Shown: positions 25,797-36,800, numbered from the stretch's first letter. The stretch is DNA of 64,000 bases from JAAZKI01 sp012799905 (GCA_050949415.1 JBMNFR010000012.1:62001-126000); one strand, 5' to 3'. Notes: generated by a model from the sequence alone, not told the origin. Program-made: numbers and translations.

Positions 25797-26726
25797 TTAT
25801 TTTAGGACATGCAGGGTGATCGGTTTCCAGATTCCACCTTGCATGACGCTGTCGTAGACTCGAACCACGAGGAGATTTTTTTCGCCCCACTTGATTTCCG
25901 GTGTGATATCCATGATAAAGGGGATATTCCAGCCCTGTGGGCCGAGATCATGCTGGCTGACATAGACTCCATTCAGCCACACCCAGGCGACTTCGTCAAC
26001 CGCGCCGAAATGCAATTCTGCGGCATTGGCCTGGCCTTTGGCGGGCGCAATGAAGGTGATTCGGTACCAGGCGACGCCGTCATACCCGTCCAGGCCCTGT
26101 TGTTCCCAGCCGCCGACCTTGATTGGCTTCCAGGCGCTGTCGTCAAAGTCAACCGCGAAAAACTTTTTTTTGTGGCCATTTTCGGTTGGGTCAGCGAGGA
26201 TTTTCCAGGTATCGTCAGGCAGGATCATAGTCTGGATGGTTTCGATTTCGTGGTCCCAGGTGGGGTCGTCTCTCAGGCGCTTGTTCTGGCGATAGTAATG
26301 GAAGGTTGCAATCATTCCCTTGGCGGCTTTCTGTACTGCCGGGTCAGTAGAATGTGCGATGATGTCCTTAGCCAGTCGGGTGCGCAGCTGCGGCTCGCCA
26401 ATGGTTTTGACAAAATCTATCATGAGGCCTTGCACCATCGGGTCCTGATCCCGTGTGAGATGCTCAATGTCGGCCAGGCCGTCCAGCCCGCGCTCAGTAA
26501 TGGTTTCGTACAATGCGTTCTTCCGGATCACCGGGTCCGGGGAATGTAATCCTTCCCGAATGGCTTGCGCCCGCGTTGACGGCGAGGCTAATCGCTGAAT
26601 GTAGAGGTTGCGGCCGGGAATTGGATCATCCGTAGAAGTCACTGCGGAACCACCCGCGGACAGGCACCCGGAAAGAATGATGACCGGCAAGGCAAAAAGC
26701 AAAATCCGACTGCGTAATGCGTTCAT
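25797..26726 (-). CDS. Lipoprotein with helical repeats and jelly-roll domain (copy 2)
   Basis: It has 309 residues, exactly the length of copy 1, with lipobox LSGC and the same HEAT-like and jelly-roll regions. The frame is open further upstream, but the ATG at 26726 aligns with copy 1 and starts the signal peptide (MNALRSRILLFALPVII). The sequence differs at scattered positions only (for example YDSVMQGGIWKP versus HDSAQQGGIWKP). It is the promoter-proximal member of the second module. Confidence 0.75.
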   Translation of the reverse strand: MNALRSRILLFALPVIILSGCLSAGGSAVTSTDDPIPGRNLYIQRLASPSTRAQAIREGLHSPDPVIRKNALYETITERGLDGLADIEHLTRDQDPMVQGLMIDFVKTIGEPQLRTRLAKDIIAHSTDPAVQKAAKGMIATFHYYRQNKRLRDDPTWDHEIETIQTMILPDDTWKILADPTENGHKKKFFAVDFDDSAWKPIKVGGWEQQGLDGYDGVAWYRITFIAPAKGQANAAELHFGAVDEVAWVWLNGVYVSQHDLGPQGWNIPFIMDITPEIKWGEKNLLVVRVYDSVMQGGIWKPITLHVLK

Positions 26727-26909
26727 GGAAATCCTTTCCTGCTTCGGGAATAGACGCCAGTTTTCGAAAAAATGCGACATTGTCATATAGTCATAAATAT
26801 AGCCGCCTTGCGGCACTTGCGAACGCATCGGCAGGGAAAGCGCGGCTGACACCCGTGCTTTATGGCGACCGTCGCACCCCTGGCGGCCTGCCGCAAAGAG
26901 CCGGCCGAA

Positions 26910-28679
26910 TCAGAGTATCATTGCCTGTGGTGCGGCGAAGTCCGGGTGGTCGATGCATTCGATGATCGGTTCGCGGAGGCCAGCCAGTTCGAGGATGATA
27001 ATGTCGTTGTCGCCCTGACGAAGCAGCGGCGCTGGCAGATACAGTGCGAATTGCGGGCCGATATGCCAGTAGCGGCCGAGGTTGAAGCCATTGATCCAGA
27101 CGACGCCCTTGCTGCCGTATGGCACGCGCAGATAGGTGTCGGCAGGGTTGTCGACGTTGAGGCGTCCACGGTAGAAGGTCGGGGCATTGCAGGTTGGCGC
27201 GCTTGGTTGGAAGCGCAGACCGCTAAGGTCGTCCAAGGGCAGGGGATAGACTTCCCAATGGTAAAGACGGCGGCTGTGGACGTGTGCGCCGGTCATGCCC
27301 TTGCGCCAGTCGTTTTGCAAACCCATGCCGGCATTCACCCGACCGAGGTTTTCCACCAGGATATCAAGCTGTCCGGGGTGGATATTGACGGTCTGATTAT
27401 TGTCGTTGCGGAAGACATCCCCGCAGAATTGGCCATTGCTGTAGACCTGCGCGCGGTCGCAGAGTCTTTCAATGCTCAGGGGATAGACGCCGCGCGGCAG
27501 GTCCAGCTGCGTCCGATAGAGGATGAAGCCGTGGTTTTGGCCGTAGTGCTCCATGCTTTCGGGGGTCACCGATTTATGGCAGCGGGAGAGGGCAGGGAGG
27601 GCGTCCCACAGGGAGGCATGCTCGTCAAGCTGCACGCGGCCAAAGTCACGCGCGGGGTGGACAATCGGCTCACCGGTCTCGGCATCCGGGCAGTATTTTT
27701 TGATCAGGTCGCGAATCATGGTGTACTTGGGGGTGGGATTGCCTGCCTCGTCCATGGGCGCATCGACCTCATAACTGTTCAGGAAGGGCTGGTACCCCTT
27801 CTCGCTGCGCAATCGAGCACCCGGCATGAAGCCGAAGGAGGTGCCGCCGTGGAACATGTAGAAATTGAAGGAGGCGCGGCGTTTGAGCAGGGATTCGACG
27901 TCGGCAGCGACGTCTTCAACAGCGTGTTTGTAGTACGATTCGCCCCAGCAGGCCGAGACGCCGGACCAAAGCTCCATGACGAAATCCGGGCTGTTGGGCC
28001 GCAAACGCTGCACTAAGTCCAAGCCGTGACAGGGGTGATTGCGGCAGTTGACAGTGAGGAGGGTCGAGGGCAGGGCGCCGCAACGATAGATAGCCTCGGA
28101 AGGACTGTCAGAGATGAAGAGCGGCACCGTGACGCCCTGCTGCCGGAAAAGATCATAGAGATGCTGCAAGTATTCAATGTCATTGCCGACGCTGCCGTAC
28201 TCATTCTCGATCTGCATCATGATGACCGGGCCGCCCGCCGGCCATTGCAAGGGCGTCAGGATGTCCAGGGCGTTTTTCAAGAAGCGGTCGGCGGCAGTCA
28301 GGAAGTCCTTGTTCATGCAGCGGATGCGCATGTCAGGCTTGGAAAGCAGCCATGCCGGAAGACCGCCAAAATCCCATTCAGAACAGATATAAGGGCCGGG
28401 CCGGACGATAGCCATGAGACCCAGTGCTTGCGCTTCACGGAGGAATGCAGCTACGTCCCAGCGACCGCTGAAGTCGTAGTGGCCTTCCTGAGCCTCATGG
28501 ACGTTCCAGGCCATATAGGTCTCGACGGTGTTGAGGCCGCAGCGCTTGAGATTGAGCAGGCGATCATGCCATTGTTCCGGCAGGATTCGAAAATAGTGCA
28601 TGGCGCCGGAACGAATCTGGGTCGGCTGACCATTGATGACGATCTCTTTACCACGGATGACGATGGACTGTTCTGACAT
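26910..28679 (-). CDS. GH35 beta-galactosidase
   Basis: This 589-residue protein has the GH35 N-terminal signature (SGAMHYFRILPEQWHDRL, CGLNTVETYMAWNVHE, RPGPYICSEWDFGGLPAWLL). QIENEYGS contains the expected acid/base glutamate and VMELWSGVSACWGE the expected nucleophile glutamate. GH35 enzymes remove terminal beta-galactose from oligosaccharides. C-terminal jelly-roll domains (about 400-580) end in GVVWINGFNLGRYWHIGPQFALYLP, also typical. No signal peptide is seen, so it probably acts in the cytoplasm on imported galactosides. AGGAGA precedes the ATG. It lies upstream of the duplicated secreted module on the same strand. Confidence 0.93.
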   Translation of the reverse strand: MSEQSIVIRGKEIVINGQPTQIRSGAMHYFRILPEQWHDRLLNLKRCGLNTVETYMAWNVHEAQEGHYDFSGRWDVAAFLREAQALGLMAIVRPGPYICSEWDFGGLPAWLLSKPDMRIRCMNKDFLTAADRFLKNALDILTPLQWPAGGPVIMMQIENEYGSVGNDIEYLQHLYDLFRQQGVTVPLFISDSPSEAIYRCGALPSTLLTVNCRNHPCHGLDLVQRLRPNSPDFVMELWSGVSACWGESYYKHAVEDVAADVESLLKRRASFNFYMFHGGTSFGFMPGARLRSEKGYQPFLNSYEVDAPMDEAGNPTPKYTMIRDLIKKYCPDAETGEPIVHPARDFGRVQLDEHASLWDALPALSRCHKSVTPESMEHYGQNHGFILYRTQLDLPRGVYPLSIERLCDRAQVYSNGQFCGDVFRNDNNQTVNIHPGQLDILVENLGRVNAGMGLQNDWRKGMTGAHVHSRRLYHWEVYPLPLDDLSGLRFQPSAPTCNAPTFYRGRLNVDNPADTYLRVPYGSKGVVWINGFNLGRYWHIGPQFALYLPAPLLRQGDNDIIILELAGLREPIIECIDHPDFAAPQAMIL

Positions 28680-28867
28680 TGCTGTTCTCCTGCCGCTGCT
28701 TACGATTATGGCCTAGGTTCCTAATAAATGAAAAAATGACGTTTCCCGTGTTGTGTTACAGTGGGTTAAAATAACCTACAGTGAGGAACGTTGTATGTTG
28801 CAATGTAATATATCTGCTGCCGAGGCGCAAATAGCCCGTCTTGAAATCAAGACCCGGCTTCTCATTT

Positions 28868-29136
28868 GTAATCGGTCATTGATTGATATTCGGGGTTCCG
28901 GTAAGCTGCGGAGCTAGGCACCCCGGGTAAGGCACCTTAGTGGACAGTGGACAATGGACGTTAGTGGACTTTTGTGGACATTAATAGACGATGGACTGTG
29001 GACTGAAGTGGACATTTAGTGGTAAGTGGACGTGGACTGAAGTGGACTTTAATGGACAGTGGGGCGAAGACACGTGTTTTTCGTGAGCTTTCGCATGCAG
29101 GCAGCAAAAGGTGATTATCAGCGGCAGACCGATTAC
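28868..29136 (+). mobile_element. MITE-like element, 269 bp, with terminal inverted repeats and 7-bp target duplication
   Basis: The left end reads GTAATCGGTCATTGATT and the right end ...GCAGACCGATTAC, which is its inverted counterpart. CTCATTT flanks both sides directly (28861-28867 and 29137-29143), a 7-bp target-site duplication. The interior has a GC-rich block (GGTTCCGGTAAGCTGCGGAG) and a degenerate TGGAC array. No coding capacity is present. Confidence 0.75.
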
Positions 29137-29298
29137 CTCATTTCTGCTTATTGGGCGTTTTGTGTGGGTGCATTCTGCGGTAGGGGCAATACATTATGAC
29201 TCTGACAGCGAGTACGGCGCACTGGCATGGTTTTCCCATTGGTCAATGAGCTGCGCTGTCATCCCTGTAACTATCTTATGGCATGATATTTAGAGCGC

Positions 29299-30657
29299 AT
29301 GAGTCCGCAAGCACCGCAACGCATTTTTTCCAACCTTGATCTGTCGCGACTGATCATACCACTGATCATTGAGCAATTTCTCAGTTGCTTTGTGGGCATG
29401 GTCAGCACCATGATGGTCGCGTCGCTGGGCGAGGCGGCAGTGTCGGGCGTATCGTTGGTCGATCATTTCAACGTATTGGTCATCAATATCTTTGCCGGGT
29501 TGTCGACCGGCGGTGCGGTGGTGGCTTCGCAGTACCTTGGCGCAAAGAGGATTAAGGATGCGCAGAGGGGCACCAAGCAGCTGCTGCTGGTGACCACGGC
29601 GGTGTCGCTGTTGCTGCTGTTGATAGTGCAGGTCTTTAACCGACAACTTATCCGGCTGTTTTTCGGCAGCATTGACGCCGAGGTGATGGCCACGGCGCAG
29701 ACCTATTATCGCATTACGGCGCTGGCTTTTCCGACGATTGCGCTATTCAATGCGTGCGCGGCGATATTCCGGGTGATGGGCAATTCAAAGGTGTCCATGT
29801 TCGCGTCACTGCTGTGCAACATCGTTAACGTCTGCACTTGTGTGCTGTTGATTTATGTGTTTCGGCTGGGCGTTGCCGGCGCAGCCTGGGCGGTCGTGCT
29901 GTCACGGCTGGTGGCGGCGGCGCTGCTGCTGCTTTTGCTCAGCAACCGCCGGCACGTGCTGTATTTATCCTGGCGGGGTGGCTTCCGTCCGCAGTGGGAG
30001 ATGATCCGCAAGATTCTCTACATCGGCATCCCCAGCGGGGTTGAGAACAGTTTTTTTCAGCTTGGGCGTCTATTGGTGCTTAGTGTGATATCGCTGTTTG
30101 GCACCGTGCAGATAGCGGCAGCGGCAGTGGCAGGCAATTTAGGTTATATGAGCTGCATCGCAGGCGGTGGATTTAGTTTGGCGATGGTCACGGTGATCGG
30201 TCAATGCGTGGGCAATGCCAATCGCGAGCAGCTGTATTTTTACGTGCGCAAGATGATGCGCCTGGCCTATACGGTACATGTGCTGTGGGGGCTGCTGGTG
30301 ATGTCGTCACTGCCTTGGGTGTTCAAGCTCTACGCCTTGTCGCCGGAGACCATGCGCCTGGCGCTCATCCTGGTGCTCATCCACAACGGCTTCGGGCTGT
30401 TCATGTGGCCGGCGTCGTTTGTCTTTCCCAATGCGCTGCGGGCGGCGAATGACGTCACCTATACGATGACGGTCTCGGTGTTGTCCATGCTGATCCTGCG
30501 AGTGGGCTTCAGCTACGTGCTGGGATACTACTTGGGCTGGGGCGCCATCGGCGTATGGATCGCTATGCTCCTGGACTGGGCCTGTCGCATCACTTGCTTC
30601 TATCTGCGCTACCGCAGCGGCGCCTGGTTGCGTCGAGCCAACCTGCAAGAGGCATGA
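29299..30657 (+). CDS. MATE-family multidrug/Na+ efflux transporter
   Basis: This 452-residue protein has about twelve hydrophobic helices in two similar halves. The N-terminal half shows LIIPLIIEQFLSCFVGMVSTMMVASLGEAAVSGVSLVD and GLSTGGAVVASQYLGAK, and the second half GIPSGVENSFFQLGRLLVL, both typical of MATE transporters. These exchange Na+ or H+ for cationic drugs or metabolites across the inner membrane. Start support is modest (GAG a few bases upstream). The MITE-like element ends 162 bp before the start and may carry or disturb its promoter. Confidence 0.9.
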   Translation: MSPQAPQRIFSNLDLSRLIIPLIIEQFLSCFVGMVSTMMVASLGEAAVSGVSLVDHFNVLVINIFAGLSTGGAVVASQYLGAKRIKDAQRGTKQLLLVTTAVSLLLLLIVQVFNRQLIRLFFGSIDAEVMATAQTYYRITALAFPTIALFNACAAIFRVMGNSKVSMFASLLCNIVNVCTCVLLIYVFRLGVAGAAWAVVLSRLVAAALLLLLLSNRRHVLYLSWRGGFRPQWEMIRKILYIGIPSGVENSFFQLGRLLVLSVISLFGTVQIAAAAVAGNLGYMSCIAGGGFSLAMVTVIGQCVGNANREQLYFYVRKMMRLAYTVHVLWGLLVMSSLPWVFKLYALSPETMRLALILVLIHNGFGLFMWPASFVFPNALRAANDVTYTMTVSVLSMLILRVGFSYVLGYYLGWGAIGVWIAMLLDWACRITCFYLRYRSGAWLRRANLQEA

Positions 30658-30717
30658 GCACTGCGGCAGCGACACTGGAGGAATTGAGCAGCGCGGGAGC
30701 GGCTGGCGGCGCGTTGT

Positions 30718-33111
30718 TCAGGGGCGCAGTTCAATGAGAGCGACGTCTTCGGGTTCAAGCGCGATGCTGAAGGTCACGCCGCCGTCAGCGCCGGCTTGCA
30801 GGGGCACTTCCCGTTGGTGGACGTGATCGTAGGCGCTGGCAGCGCCGATGCTGGCGCTGATGCGGCCTTCCTGGCTTTGTTCGCCTGGATTGAAGACCGT
30901 GATGAGATTGGCGCCGAAGCGCTCCAGCCACAGGGCGGTGTTGTCGCTGCGAGCCAGAGTGATGGGCTGCCAGCCAGCCTCGCCAGCGCGCTTGCATAGC
31001 GGCACGTACTTGCGGAAGAGCGGTCGGTCGCGATTGTAGAGATCAGGGTTGCGGAAGTAGTGCTTGCTGGATGCGTCCGCGCTGAAAAAGCCCGGATACA
31101 TGCCATAGAAGAGACAGCGCCGCATGTACTTCTCGACCTTGTGCTCGTCAAAATCATCAAAATTGCTGTTTTGGAGGAAGCAGAAGGGCTTCGGACCGCA
31201 CATCGCGCGTCGGAAGAGCATGAGGCTGTCAACTGGCGGGCGCCAAGTGTTTTTGGGATTCCAGTTGCTTTCAGTGCCGAGTACGTCCAATAGCGGCGCC
31301 AGCCACCAGAGACTGTTCGGTGTGCTGTTGGCCATCATGAGTTTGCCCATACCGTGCACATCGTCGGCAATGGCGTTGACGTACTCCCAGGCGATGAGGC
31401 CGCGGAAGATGACGGGTCGCAGGCCGATCTGGGAGTAGGTCAATGGCGTTCGTGCAGCTGCGAAGTGTTCGCGGCGGTAGTTCATGGCGTCGGTGACATA
31501 GCCTTCACTGGAGTCAATGTACTCGCCGTCAAGATCGCCTTTGTGCTCAGGGCCGTAGAGACGCTGGCGCACTTCGGGGTTCCAAGCGATGCGGAAATGG
31601 CTGTCGGGACTGGCGATGCCGGGCAAGGACGCCATGCTCCAGACCGCGCCTTTGCACCAGGGAGTGTCACGCCAACGCGCGGGCGGTTCGCCGTGCTGAT
31701 TGTGGAATACGCTGCTGGCGAAAGACTTGGCGCGACGGTCTCCCTTGGCGGCCAGGCGTTCGACTTCGGCGAGGCCGCTGGGCAACTCGCGGGGCATGTC
31801 GTCAGGCATGCGCATCCACCAAGTCATGGGTTCAGTGTAGCGGAAAGTGAGAATGCCGTGCTGGTCGTCCCAATCACATTCGTAGTCGCCTTCCTTGAAG
31901 GCGAAGCCAAAGTCTTCCCAGCCCTGCACTCCGCTGATTTTGGCGAAGGGCATCCACAGACCATGGCGTTTGACGAGAGCGGTAAAGGCCTCGGGATAAA
32001 TGCGATAGAGCGCATCAACAGCGGAACGAAAGCCCCAGGAGGGAGCAAAGTCGAAGGAGAAGAGTTTGACGGCAGCGCGATTTTTCTCCGCCGTGAGCGC
32101 GATATCCCAAGCGACAAAGAGTTCGTTGCTGCGGCTATTGTAGGCGCAGCGGGCAAAGGCGGGCGTAAAGAGGTCCAAGGCGATAGCGCGGCCGTTGTCG
32201 CCGGCGCTGACAGCGGCCAGAGGATAGCGCGAGAGGCGACCGCTGCTGCCACAAGGGAGATTGACTGTTTGCATGTATTCCTGCTGCGGCGCAGGCTTAT
32301 CATCACCTGGGCGTGACATTTGCTGCCACTGCCAGGCGCCAGCCGGGAGGGGCAGGGTATAGACTAGCTGGAGGATGCGGTCTTGGCCGCTGTTGTCGCT
32401 GATTTCGGCTTCGACGAATTGGGCGCCGTTGCGCGTGGAGTTCTTGCTGCTGATGCGTACGCCGTGGGCGACGCCCTCGTCAAAGGAGTGAAAATCGGAA
32501 TTGGCGGCGACATCGCGGAGGATAAAGCCGTGGTAACTTCTTGTGCTGGCAACGGGGACGCCGTCAAAGATTGTGCTTCCATCAGGCACATTGAGCTGGT
32601 AGAAAACCAGGTCTTTGAATTCGGCTTTGCCGCTATGGGAGCGCAAGAGCAGCCAGCAGTTGACGCTTTTGATTGGCTTGTCCGGGACGATGATGACCTG
32701 CTGTTCCTCCCAGTCGTGGGTGCCGGTTTGGAATGGCGCGGTACGGCCCCAGAGGGGCGTGCCGTCGTTGTAGATAATGTCAAGATAGAGGGAGTAGTTT
32801 TTGTCAGGCGAGCCGCTGACCTTGCTGGCACGGCTCTTGGCTTTGACGACGATGGGCGCCGGTGCGCTTTGATTGAGTTCCACGGTTTTGCCGGCGCCGC
32901 GGCGGATTTGGCTGTCGTCGCCGTTGTCACAGATGATCGTGCCTTCTGGACCGCTGGTGAAGCCTTCTTCCCAGGGGTTCCAGGGCAGGGCGCTGATGTC
33001 CAACGCGGTATCAGTGGTGGCATTCTTCAGCACTGGTTTGATGATTTCGGCGAAGGCGCCAAACGCGGTGCAGAGCAGCAATGCAGTGATGAGAAGGCGA
33101 CGATGGTTCAT
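30718..33111 (-). CDS. Large secreted glycoside-hydrolase-like protein
   Basis: The protein has about 797 residues from the ATG at 33111 (GAGG upstream), with a signal peptide (1-22, ending GAFAE). Residues about 25-190 look like an N-terminal beta-sandwich carbohydrate-binding-like domain (WNPWEEGFTSGPEGTIICDN...SHSGKAEFKDLVFY). A large barrel-like region follows (about 330-690; KGDLDGEYIDSSEGYVTDAMNYRREHF and TPNSLWWLAPLLDVLGTE), then a C-terminal beta domain with LITVFNPGEQS. The DGEYIDSSEG strand could carry catalytic acids, but I do not recognise the family with certainty. It is convergent with the MATE gene and probably acts outside the inner membrane. Confidence 0.65.
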   Translation of the reverse strand: MNHRRLLITALLLCTAFGAFAEIIKPVLKNATTDTALDISALPWNPWEEGFTSGPEGTIICDNGDDSQIRRGAGKTVELNQSAPAPIVVKAKSRASKVSGSPDKNYSLYLDIIYNDGTPLWGRTAPFQTGTHDWEEQQVIIVPDKPIKSVNCWLLLRSHSGKAEFKDLVFYQLNVPDGSTIFDGVPVASTRSYHGFILRDVAANSDFHSFDEGVAHGVRISSKNSTRNGAQFVEAEISDNSGQDRILQLVYTLPLPAGAWQWQQMSRPGDDKPAPQQEYMQTVNLPCGSSGRLSRYPLAAVSAGDNGRAIALDLFTPAFARCAYNSRSNELFVAWDIALTAEKNRAAVKLFSFDFAPSWGFRSAVDALYRIYPEAFTALVKRHGLWMPFAKISGVQGWEDFGFAFKEGDYECDWDDQHGILTFRYTEPMTWWMRMPDDMPRELPSGLAEVERLAAKGDRRAKSFASSVFHNQHGEPPARWRDTPWCKGAVWSMASLPGIASPDSHFRIAWNPEVRQRLYGPEHKGDLDGEYIDSSEGYVTDAMNYRREHFAAARTPLTYSQIGLRPVIFRGLIAWEYVNAIADDVHGMGKLMMANSTPNSLWWLAPLLDVLGTESNWNPKNTWRPPVDSLMLFRRAMCGPKPFCFLQNSNFDDFDEHKVEKYMRRCLFYGMYPGFFSADASSKHYFRNPDLYNRDRPLFRKYVPLCKRAGEAGWQPITLARSDNTALWLERFGANLITVFNPGEQSQEGRISASIGAASAYDHVHQREVPLQAGADGGVTFSIALEPEDVALIELRP

Positions 33112-33418
33112 GTGTGGCCTCGCTTTTCTGTGAGTGAAGAACAATGGGTGACTTGCGCCCTATCAGTTATCGCGGTCGCTGCTTGCTTAGATTTGTTTGG
33201 CCTGCTGATGACATCCTCGCGCGCGCGATCATTGGATGGGGGCCCCCTACAATGGGTGGGGGGCTTGATTTCTGGAACCCGCAGGAAAAATAGGCCGTAG
33301 TATGCTCTTTTTCAAACCGCTTTTTGCAGAATCATAGTTATTTTGTTCCTGGGTAGGATTCTTGACTGCGCGAAGGTGTGATGCTTTCCATGATTCTGCA
33401 TCAGTTGCACGCATTGTC

Positions 33419-33687
33419 GTAATCGGTCGACGATTGAATTTATTGTTCCCGCAAGCTGCGGCGCGAGGCGCCCAGGGTGAGGCGGTTTAGTGGACAGTGG
33501 ACAATGGACTTTAGTGGACTTAAATGGACGTCAGTAGACGATGGACGATGGACGGAAGTGGACGTTAGTGGAGAGTGGACGTGGACGAAAGTGGACAGTA
33601 GTGGACAATAGCGCGAAGGTACGTGTCTTCTACAGACTTTCAACCCGCGCAGGCAGAAATAGCCGTTCTCAATCGGTGACCGATTAC
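33419..33687 (+). mobile_element. MITE-like element, 269 bp, with terminal inverted repeats
   Basis: GTAATCGGTCGACGATT at the left pairs with AATCGGTGACCGATTAC at the right, whose reverse complement is GTAATCGGTCACCGATT. The length equals that of the 28868 element. The interior again has a GCAAGCTGCGGCGCGAGGCG block and a TGGAC array. No obvious target duplication was seen. The rest of the gap 33112-33832 shows no gene. Confidence 0.75.
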
Positions 33688-33832
33688 CTACAACCGGGGA
33701 AGGAGAATTTCACCTTGCATCATTTGGTAACGCCCACGTGAGCGGCTATATTTCCGACGTGCCCGTCGCCCTGTGGGCCGCCAAAAGCCGATTTTTATAG
33801 AAAACAAGTTGGGCTGCCAGCGAGGACATGAC

Positions 33833-36800
33833 ATGAGCGACCGGACGCCATTCAATATCTACTTCAGGGAGCTGCACGTGGTCGCGCACCAAGGTGACGC
33901 TCGCGAGGAAAGCTTCTATCCCGCGCTCGCCGCTATGCTGAAGGCTGTGGCTGAAGGAACCGGGCGCAAGGACATCAGCGTTACTACGCAGCCAAGGCCA
34001 ACCGATGCCGGCAACCCTGACTTTCGCCTGTGGAACGGCACCGACAGGATCATCGGCTATGTCGAGGCAAAGAGACCCGAAGTGGAGCTGGATGCCGTCG
34101 AAAAATCGGAGCAACTCACCCGCTACCGCACGACGTTCCCAAACCTGATCCTGACTAACTTTTTTGAGTTTCGACTTTATCGCAACGGAGAATGGGTGCA
34201 GACTGTCCTTGCAACCCGGTCATCTGCCATGACCCACCCGTGCATAACCCCGTCTATCGAAAAGGCAGACGAACTTCAGGCGCTGCTCGAACGCTTTCTC
34301 GACTTCTCGCTGCCAAAAGATTTCACGGCGGAATCGCTGGCCGTCGAACTGGCCAAGCGCACGCGCTTCCTGCGGGATGTGGTCGCTGAACAACTCGCGC
34401 TGGAGGCCAAGAGATTCGCGGTGGAGAAGGATATGCGCAAAATTCCCCTTACCGGCTTCTTCGAGGCTTTCCAGAAATATCTGATTGGCACTCTGACGCC
34501 GGAAGACTTCGTCGACTTCTTTGCGCAGACGATTACCTACGGGCTTTTTGCCGCCCGCATCCGCTCCGGCGAAGCCTTCAGCCGTCGCTTGGCCTTTGAC
34601 AACATCCCGCACACTATCGGCGTCCTGCGCGATTTGTTCCGGTTTATATCGGTGGAGGAGCCGCCTGAACAATTGGCCTGGTGCGTGGACGATATCGCCG
34701 AAGTGCTTGCCGTCGCCGACGCCCCCGGCATCCTCGACAGCTACTATCACCAGGGCAAGGGCAGCGACCCCATCGTCCACTTCTATGAGACTTTCCTTGC
34801 TCAGTATGATCCCGCCGAACGCGAACGCCGCAGCGTCTACTATACCCCAGAACCCGTTGTCGGATACATCGTTCGCTCGCTTCACAATATTCTCAAGACC
34901 GACTTCGGTAAGTCCGACGGCCTCGCCTCAGACGGCGTGACCTTGCTTGACCCGGCCGCTGGCACTATGACCTTCATCGCCTGCGCCGCTGCGCTTGCCG
35001 TCGCCGAGTTTGAGAAAAAATACGGAACCGGCGGCCGCGCTGATTTCATCAGCCGCCACATCCTCAGGAACTTTTATGCCTTTGAGCTGATGATGGCGCC
35101 CTACGCCGTCGGTCACCTCAAGATGAGCTTCCTGCTTGAAGAACTCGGCTACCGCCTCCGTGACGACGAACGCATGCCGTTCTACCTCACCAACACCCTC
35201 GACAATGAGATATTGGAGGAATCGCCGCTGCTCTTCATCTCCGCCCTAAGCGAGGAATCTCGCCTCGCCGGAATAGTCAAGCAACAGACCCCAATCCTCG
35301 TCATTCTTGGCAATCCCCCCTATTCCGGCCACTCGGTCAATGTCGGCGAATGGATACGCGGGTTGATAGAGACGTATAAGCAGGTTGACGGCAAGCCGCT
35401 CGGCGAGAAGAACCCCAAGTGGCTCCAGGATGATTACGTGAAGTTCCTGCGTTTCGCGCAATGGAAGATCGAGCAGGCCGGCTGCGGCGTAGTCGGCATG
35501 ATCACCAACCACGGCTACCTGGACAACCCAACCTTCCGCGGAATGCGCCAAAGTCTTATGCAGACTTTCGATGATATCTATGTACTGGACCTCCACGGAA
35601 ACGCCCTCAAGAAGGAAACCTGCCCCGACGGCTCGCCGGACAAGAATGTCTTTGACATCCGCCAAGGCGTGGCCATAGCCTTTTTTATCAAGCGTGGCGG
35701 GAAGAAAAAAAACCTGGCAGCAGTCAGGCACTCCGAATTGTACGGCACACGTGAGGCGAAATACGAGTGGCTGGATGCGCATGACGCTGAAACAACCCGT
35801 TGGCGCAAATTGACGCCGCGCGCCAGCAGCTATCTCTTTATTCCGCATGACGAGTCGCTGCTTCGCATGTATGAACGCTTCCAGTCCATCTCCGATATTT
35901 TCCCTGTCAACAGCGTCGGTATCGTCACCGCCCGCGATAAGCTGTGCATACAATGGACGGCGGAAGAGATGTGGCACACAGTGAACCATTTCGCCAATTC
36001 GGCCCCTGAACTTGCGCGTCGCGTCTATCAGCTGGGCAAGGACGCAAAAGACTGGAAGGTCACGCTTGCGCAGAAAGACATCTTGGATTCCGGGCCTGTC
36101 CATGACAAAGTGGCGCCCATTCTCTACCGCCCCTTTGATGTGCGCTATACCTACTACACCGGACGCTCGCGCGGCTTCATTTGTAGACCGCGCCCAGAGG
36201 TCATGCAGCACATGCTGGCCGGCAAGAATCTGGCGCTGATCACGGCTCGCTCTAACAAGTCGCCAATGACGGATCATTTTTTCTGCTCTGAATTCATTGT
36301 TGAAGCAAAATGCGGCGAGTCAACAGTTCAGTCTTACACGTTCCCCCTCTACCTGTATCCGGAGTCCGAACAACCAAAGAAAGGCAAGGGCGGGGGCGGA
36401 CGCTATGTGTCGATGATGTTGTTCGAGCCGAAGGAGTTATATGGCGCACGACAGCCGAATCTGAATCCAGCTGTCGTTACCGCACTCGCAGCGGTTTATG
36501 GGAAGGCGCCGACTCCTGAGGCTATCTTCCATTACGTCTATGCGGTGCTTTATGCGCCAGCCTACCGCACCAAGTACGCCGAGTTCCTGAAGGTGGACTT
36601 TCCGCGCATCCCGTTCACCTCGGACGCAAGGCTCTTCAAAAAACTGGCCGCCTTGGGCGAAAAGCTCGTTGCCCTGCACCTGCTGGAGCCGTCCGCCCTC
36701 AATCCGCCTGCCTGCCGGTTCGAGGGCGACGGCAGCAACTGCATTGAGAAAACCGGGCTGCGATACGCCGACGATGAGGAGCGCGTCTACATCAATGCCG

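Noticed and set aside
26862..28016. 384-residue plus-strand frame
   Set aside because: It is antisense to the well-supported GH35 gene and shows no family motifs.
35246..36277. 343-residue minus-strand frame
   Set aside because: It is antisense to the methyltransferase region of the restriction-modification gene.
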